64,000 nt of DNA from Cephalopachus bancanus (taxonomy: Eukaryota; Chordata; Mammalia; Primates; Tarsiidae). Each line of letters starts with the position of its first letter. Position 1 is the stretch's first letter. The notes below the pieces were generated by a model. That model had not been told where the DNA came from. It saw nothing but the letters and a program-made list of their open reading frames with translations, and did no database searches. Of this stretch, positions 57,747 to 64,000 are shown one piece after another. The stretch lies in contig JAPVLO010000007.1 in assembly GCA_027257055.1 (NCBI GenBank), positions 6,386,001 through 6,450,000 on the forward strand, given 5' to 3'. The position numbers and the translations under genes are program-made.

Positions 57747-58690
57747 ATGAAGAAAAACCAAAAGAAGAATATAGGTCTCACACAGATCCCTGGGAGATCA
57801 GACACTGAGAAAACAGATTCTGGAACACAAACAATGAAAAGCCCCCAGAATGACTGGTCACATGCAACAAGCCCAGACATCAAGACATTAATGGAGAGAA
57901 TTAAAAAAATTGAAGAGAGACAAGAGGAAAATAGGAAGGAGCTGATGTCAGAAATGACAGCAGTAAAGAATACTGTGATGGAAATGGATAACAGACTAAT
58001 AAGCATGGAAAGTAGAATTAGCCAAGCAGAAGAAAGAATCTCAGAGCTCGAAGACCAAAACACAGAACTAACCCAAACTGTCAAAAGCATAGAAAAGAAG
58101 CTCAAAAAGACAGAACAAACCTGCAAGAGATGAATGATCACTTCAAGAGACCAAACCTAAGAGTAATTGGGCTTCCTAAGGCAGAGAGAGAAACAGAATC
58201 CACACTGGAACAAACATTTCATGAAATCATTTAAGAAAACTTCCCTCATCTCATCAAGGATGTAAAAATCCAAACACAAGAGATTCAGAGAACCCCTGCA
58301 AGACAACAAATGAGAAGACCAACTCAAAGACACATAATAATTCGCCTAAACAAAGTAGCTATAAAAGAAAAAAATCCTAAAGGCAGCAAGAGAAAAAGGC
58401 CAGACTACCTATCAGGGAAGACCAATTAGAATAGCAGCAGATTTATTCACAGAAACCCTTCAGGCTAGGAAAGCCTGGAGCCCTATCTTCAAAGTTCTAA
58501 AAGATAAACAGTTTAAACCAAGAATAACCTACCTGCCAAACTAAGCTTCATTAGTGAGGGAGAATTGAAATCGTTTCCAGATATCCAACCCCTAAGAACC
58601 TATGCTGCCACCAGACCACCTCTACAAGAAACACTTAAGAAAGTACTGAACACAGAAGAAAAAGAAAAAAGAACAACAACATTCTTCACA
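57747..58690 (+). pseudogene. L1 ORF1 (RNA-binding protein), frameshifted
   Basis: ORF1p is a trimeric RNA-binding chaperone. The first frame (57747-58133, 128 codons) starts 'MKKNQKKNIG' and holds the coiled coil ('RIKKIEERQEENRKEL', 'MESRISQAEERISELED'). It then stops at TGA 58131-58133 because of a one-base shift. The RRM-like part continues in another frame ('RPNLRVIGLP'). A TAA near 58232, a further shift near 58370 and another near 58540 ('AKLSFISEGE') follow. The usual length is about 330-340 codons. Dead. Confidence 0.9.
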
Positions 58691-58782
58691 AGAGTACAGG
58701 CAAAAAATTAAAAACACACATGAGCAAACTCCAAAACCAAAGAAAGACAATAAACAAATAGGAACAACTCTGTAAGAACCTT

Positions 58783-61700
58783 ATGACAGGGATCAACTCT
58801 TGCATTTCAATTATTAGCCTAAATGTGAATGGACTAAATGCACCACTGAAAAGACATAGAATGGCAAAATGGATAAAATATCATCAGGCAACAATCTATT
58901 GCCTTCAAGAGACTCACCTCACTAGAAAGGACACCCACAGACTCAAAGTAAGAGGATGGGAAACAAACTTTCAGGTGAACGGAATACAAAAGAAAGGAGG
59001 AGTAGCAATCTTAATTTCAGACAAAATACCCTTCAAGCTATTAAAAATCAAAAAATATACAGAAGACCATTACATAATGATAAAAGGCTCAATCCATCAA
59101 CAAGATATATCTATCCTAAACATATATGCACCAAACATAGGTGCGCCAACTTTCATAAAGCAACTTCTAGGAAAACTAAAGAAAGATATTGACTCTAACA
59201 TCATCATAACTGGGGAGTTTAATACTCCACTCACACCCCTAGACAGATCATCAGGACAAAAAATCAGCAAGGAGACCCAGAACCTCAATGTGACTTGGAC
59301 CAAATGGACTTAATTGATACCTACAGAACACTCCATCCAAAGACCACAGAATATACATTCTACTCATCACTGCATGGAACGTATTCTAAGATCAACCATG
59401 TAATTGGCCATAAATCAAGCATAAGCAAATTTAAAAGGACCAAAATTCTACCATGCACCTTCTTGGACCACAGTGGAATAAAAATAAACATTGACACCAA
59501 CAAAGTCCCCCCAAAACCCACAAAGACATGGACACTAAACAGCGTGATGCTAAACAACTCCTGGGTCAATGATGAAATCAAAACAGAGATCAAAACATAC
59601 CTGGAAGCAAATGAAAATGAAGAAACATCTCAACCAAAATCTCTGGGACGCCTTGAAAGCTGTAGTAAGAGGGAAATTTATATCCCTACAAACACACATG
59701 AAGAAAATGGAAGGAACACAAATTAACAAACTAACAAGCCACCTAAAGAAGCTGGAAAAGCAAGACCACAAAAACCCTAATTTCAGAAGAAGAATCCAGA
59801 TCACCAAAATAAAAGCCCAAATCTAGGACATAGAAGACAAAAAGATAATACAAAAAATCAATGAAACAAAAGGCTGGTTCTTCAAAAGAATAAACAAGAT
59901 CAATGGTCCCCTAATTAGACTGACCAAGAAAAAACAAGAAAAAAACAAATAAGTACAATCAGAAACACAAAAGATGAAGTCACATCTGACCCTGAAGAAA
60001 CACAAAAGATCATTAGAGACTACTACATACACTTGTATGGAAACAAACTTGAAAACCTTAAGGAAATGGAGGACTTTCTGACATCACACAACCTATCTAG
60101 GTTGGAACAAGAAGAAATTGAGACCCTAAATAGACCAATAACAATCAAGGAAATCGACTATGTAATAAGAAAACTTCCTACAAAAAAAAGCCCTGGTCCA
60201 GATGGCTTTCCAGCAGAATTCTACAAGACATTCAAGGAGGACCTGATACCAATCCTACTGAAGGTATTCCAGGCGATTGAAAAAGACGGAACTCTCCCCA
60301 AATCATTTTACAAAGCCAACATCACTTTGATACCCAAGCCATGTAAAGATCCAACAAAGAAAGAGAACTACAGGCCAATATCTTTGATGAACCTAGATGC
60401 TAAAATTCTCAACAAGATCCTAGCAAACCGAATTCAGCAATACCTCTCAAAAATCATCCATCATGACCAAGTAGGCTTCATTCCTGGGATGCAAGCCTGG
60501 TTCAACATTCGTAAAACCATAAATGTAATTAAATACATCAACAGATGTCAAAACAAAAACCACATGATTATATCACTAGATGCAGAAAAAGCTTTTGATA
60601 AAATCCAGGCACCCCTTCTTGATAAAAACCCTTGAACATCTAGGCATATGGGGAACATACCTCAAAATAGTAAAAGCCATCTACGAGAAACCCACAGCCA
60701 GCATACTCCTAAACAGACAAAAATTGGAACCATTTCCCCTGAAAAGTGGAACAAGACAAGGATGCCCACTCTCACCCCTCCTCTTCAACATAGTGTTGGA
60801 AGTCCTGCCTCAAGCAATCAGAGAAGAGGAGGCAATCAGGGGTATCCAAATAGGAAAAGAGGAAGTCAAGTTATCTCTCTTTGCAGATGATATGATTGTG
60901 AACCTTGAAAACTCAAGAGAATCTGTCAAAAACCTCCTTACACTGATAAAGACCTTTGGCAAAGTCTCAAGATACAAAATAAATGTTCAAAAGACAATCG
61001 CATTTCTCTACACCAATAATAAACAAACAGAAACCCAAATAAAAAACACAATTCCATTCACAATAGCCACAAAAAAAAATAAAGAAATACCTTGGCATCT
61101 TCCTAACCAGAGACGTGAAAGACCTTTACAAGGAAAATTACAAAACACTGCTCAAAGAAATCAAAGATGACACAAACAAGTGGAAAAATATCCCATGCTC
61201 ATGGATTGGAAGAATCAACATTGTGAAGATGTCCATCTTACCTAAGGCAATCTACAAATTCAATGCAATACCCATCAAATTACCAGCAACATTCTTCTCA
61301 GACCTAGAAAAGACAACACAGGAATTCATATGGAAACACAAACGTCCAAGAATAACCAGAACAATCCTCAGCAAAAAAACAAAGCAGGTGGTATCACATT
61401 ACCAGACTTCAAACTTTACTATAAAACTACAATCATCAAAACAGCTTGGTATTGGTATAGGAATAGGCATATAGATCAATGGAATAGAATTGAGATTCCA
61501 GAAGCAAAACCTCAATTTCTCAACCAACTCATCTTCAACAAGGCCTCCACCACCTACCATTGGGGAGAGGAGAACCTATTCAGTAAATGGTGCTGGGGAA
61601 ACTGGTTGACCACATGCAGAAGATTGAAACAGGATCCCTATCTATCCCCATGCACAAAGGTTAACTCCAAATGGATCAGAGACCTAAATGTAAAACCTCA

Positions 61701-62441
61701 AACCATAAGAACCTTAAAAAAAATGAAGGAAATACCCTCATGGAAATCGGAACTGGCATCTAATTCCTGAGCAAAACCCAAAACCCACAGGTCATAAGAG
61801 AGAAGATAGACAAGTGGGACCTTATTAAACTGACAAGCTTCTGCAAGGCCAAAGAAACCATCAAGAGAGCAGGGAGACAGCCTACAGACTGGGAAAAAGT
61901 ATTTGCCAACACCAGGTATGACAAAACCTTAATATCCTGGATCTACAAGGAACTAAAATACGCTGAAAAGAAAAAAACAAACAACCCCGTTATAAAATGG
62001 GCAAAAGATATGAACAGACACTTCACAAAAGAGGACATCCGAGCAGCCAACAAACACATGAAGAAATGTTCAACCTCACTAATCATCAGGGAGATGCAAA
62101 TCAAAACCATACTGAGATACCAATTAACTCCAGTCAGAATGGCAATTATCAACAACTCAAAAAATAACAGCTGCTGGAGAGGGTGTGGCAAAAGGGGAAC
62201 AATTCTACACTGTTGGTGGGAGTGTAAACTAGTGCAACCTCTGTGGAAAGCAGTGTGGCGATTCCTAAAAGCTCTAAATATCAACCTCCCATATGACTCT
62301 GCAATCCTCCTACTGGGAATATACCCTGAAGAACTCAAATCACTCTATAAAAAAGATACCTGCACACGTATGTTTATTGCAGCGTTGTTCACAATAGCAA
62401 GAACCTGGAAACAACAATGCTGCCCATCAAAAGAAGACTGA
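58783..62441 (+). pseudogene. L1 ORF2 (endonuclease, reverse transcriptase), frameshifted
   Basis: Endonuclease, 58783-59313: 'NVNGLNAP' (metal/DNA-binding Asn) and 'QETHL' (Glu) are present, but the catalytic 'GDFNTPL' reads 'GEFNTPL' and the 'SDH' motif reads 'LDH' in the next frame. Reverse transcriptase: 60033-60635 with '[13 protein letters not shown]' and '[11 protein letters not shown]'; the next frame, 60580-61170, carries 'FADDM'. The Cys-rich C-terminus at 62010-62441 keeps 'CWRGC' and 'HCWWEC'. At least six shifts or stops (near 59300, 59640, 59823, 60610, 61100, 61400) break the roughly 1,200-codon frame. Confidence 0.95.
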
Positions 62442-62832
62442 ATTAAAAAAATGTGGTACATATACACGATGGAATACTATGCAGCCATAAAAAAAGAACA
62501 AAATCATGAATTTCGCAGTAGCCTAGATGGAACTAGAGTCTATAATACTGAGTGACCTCTCACAGAAACAAAGATCTGAGTATCACATGTTCTCACTCAT
62601 ATAATGGACCTTGAACATCCAATGTAATACTATAAGAAAATGACTTACGGTACTAGGAAACTATGGGAGTGGGAGGGAGATAGGATTAACAGTAGCAAAT
62701 ATCTGTCTGGGGATGGGGAAATACCTCTTATCAACAGGGTGCCTGAATGAAATGTAATTGTACACCTAACCCTTAACTGTTCCCACAAAACCATAATAAA
62801 AAATATTGATTATGAAAAAAAATTGCATGTAG

Positions 62833-64000
62833 ACCATGAAATAAGATACAGAGAAAAAACAGACAATAGAAATAGATCCATAGATGATCCATAAGTTATA
62901 GTCATAAGGTTGGATTTTTAAATAATTATGATTAATATATTCAAGAAAGTAAATAACAAAATGAGGAATTTTAGTGGAGAGTGAGAATCCAGAAAACTGA
63001 AACTAGAAAGTCTAGAACTCAGCAATGCAATAGCTGATATTACATAATCAAAAGATGGGTATAATAGCAGATTAGATACAACTGAAAAGAGAATTTATAG
63101 ACTGGATTATAGAGTAGAAAATACACAGACTGAAATGCAAAGGCAGAAAAATGGATAGAAAATATATAAATTATTATGAGATTAAGCATACACATTAACT
63201 AAAGTCCAAAAAGAAATGAAGTAACAAATGTGGGAAAAGCCCTGCTTGATGAGGTAATGGCCAAGGATATTCCAAATTTGATGAAATTATAATACCACAT
63301 ATCTGAAAATGTTATAAACCCTAAGAAGTTTAAGTAAAAAGAATACTACTCCTAGGGGCGTCTTAATGAAATCACTGAGAATCTAAGACAAAGAAAAACT
63401 TAAAAGCAACCAGAAAATAATAAAACAGTTTATCACAAAGACATAACAATAAGATTGACAAGCAGGATAAATAAAAAGAAAGGCACTCTTTGGTTCTCAG
63501 GAGATAAGCTGAGAACACAAGAGGCACAACCTTTAAAAGGGTAAATAATAAGAATGATACGGTGGCTCAGCCTTCAATCCCGCACCTTGGGAGGCTGAAG
63601 TGAGTGGATTGCCTGAGCCTGTGGGTTTGAGACCCACCTGGACAACTTGGTGAGACCTCATCTCTACAATAAATCAAAAAATTAGCCTGGCATGGTGGCA
63701 CGCGCCTGTAATTCCAGCTACTTGGAAGGCTGAGGCGGAAGGATTGCCAGAGCCCAGAAGGTCAAGGCTGTGGTGGCGGCCACTGCACTCCAGTCTGGAT
63801 GACAGAGTGAGACTCCAACTCAAAAAAAAAAAAAAAATGATAACTAGCTTCTCAGCAGAAATGATGGAATTCTGTAGGAAAATGAATGATGCAAATAAAT
63901 AAAAGAAAAATCTGAAAAAAAGAAAAATGAATGACACTTTAAATACCTTTAAAGTGGTTAAATAAATCATATCCAACCTAGAATTCTATGTCTAGATAAA
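62833..64000 (+). mobile_element. Old L1M ORF1-type fragment, interrupted by an Alu
   Basis: 'aaaatgaggaattttagtgg', 'agactggattatagagtaga' and, after the Alu, 'aacctagaattctatgtcta' resemble the L1 ORF1 region of an old L1M (the last phrase is the typical ORF1 'NPRFYV'-type region). It probably also flanks the full-length L1 on the left, but that part is not recognisable. It runs off the window. Confidence 0.55.
63557..63836 (+). mobile_element. Alu dimer, lineage type
   Basis: 'cggtggctcagccttcaat', 'cctgtgggtttgagacccac', 'caacttggtgagacctc', right arm and 'agactccaactc' plus A-tail. Flanks 'aatgata' (before 63556 and after 63836) form the target duplication. Its B-box stem has the pair change G-T-G-G-G-T / A-C-C-C-A-C (63621-63626 and 63632-63637), so the pairing is kept. 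Confidence 0.94.

Larger units (their letters stand above)
56393..62817 (+). mobile_element. Full-length LINE-1 (about 6.4 kb), broken in both ORFs
   Basis: The element is complete: 5'UTR (56393-57746), ORF1 (57747 to about 58690), a short spacer, ORF2 (58783-62441) and a 3'UTR with an A-rich end near 62815. Target duplications 'aaaaatagcatgtag' (56378-56392) and 'aaaaattgcatgtag' (62818-62832) differ at one base. The flanks continue older sequence. L1 supplies endonuclease and reverse transcriptase for its own copying and for Alus. Frameshifts and stops in ORF1 and ORF2 make this copy unable to move on its own. Confidence 0.96.

Noticed and set aside
57554..58141. 195-codon minus-strand ORF
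   Set aside because: It is the antisense shadow of L1 ORF1 and its A-rich 5' side, giving a hydrophobic low-complexity translation.

Overview
This is nuclear DNA from a primate: AT-rich and intron- or intergenic-like, with no intact protein-coding gene that I can recognise. It is packed with retroelements: dimeric 7SL-derived Alu SINEs, free left-arm and right-arm Alu monomers, a full-length but broken LINE-1, many older L1 fragments, MIR and L2 fossils, hAT and Tigger/mariner DNA transposons, and solo LTRs. Dimeric Alus point to a primate. The youngest Alus share an unusual diagnostic block (gcccgcgggttcgagacc, then caacttggtgagacctc, tacaataaatcaaaaa and agactccaactc). It fits neither the human AluS/Y types nor the lemur or galago/loris types I know. 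By elimination I favour a tarsier; this is an inference, not a proof.

Layout. 0-9 kb: old L1 and MIR pieces, one old Alu, microsatellites and much unassigned sequence. 9-25 kb: six or more Alus on top of decayed L1M copies, with MIR and MER20 insertions, a Tigger-group element and an L1 with a twin-priming inversion (20.84-21.61 kb). 25-34 kb: a fossil mariner transposase fragment, a second Tigger-group element, an Alu with a perfect 15-bp target duplication, and a 3'-truncated 7SK RNA retrocopy with its own target duplication (30.49-30.73 kb). 34-46 kb: more L1 3' ends, two of them back to back, Alus, an L2, and an LTR-like insertion inside an L1. 46.4-48.0 kb: an apparently unique stretch holding two weak candidate exons, one per strand. 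48.17-50.74 kb: a minisatellite of about 50 units of 44-46 bp, split by an Alu. 51-56 kb: MIRs and two solo LTRs on the minus strand, one splitting an L1. 56.39-62.82 kb: a complete 6.4-kb L1 with target duplications, inactivated in both ORFs. 62.8-64 kb: an older L1 carrying another Alu.

The elements do not form a pathway or operon. The links are parasitic: L1-type endonuclease and reverse transcriptase activity explains the Alus, the 7SK copy and the L1 copies, seen as target-site duplications, A-rich tails and nested insertions. I found no cellular gene, CRISPR array or clearly new system. The observations most worth following up are the 45-bp minisatellite, the 17-bp perfect hairpin in the L1 5'UTR, the T-arm-like stem around the B box of the lineage's Alus, the tailless 7SK retrocopy and the two candidate exons.
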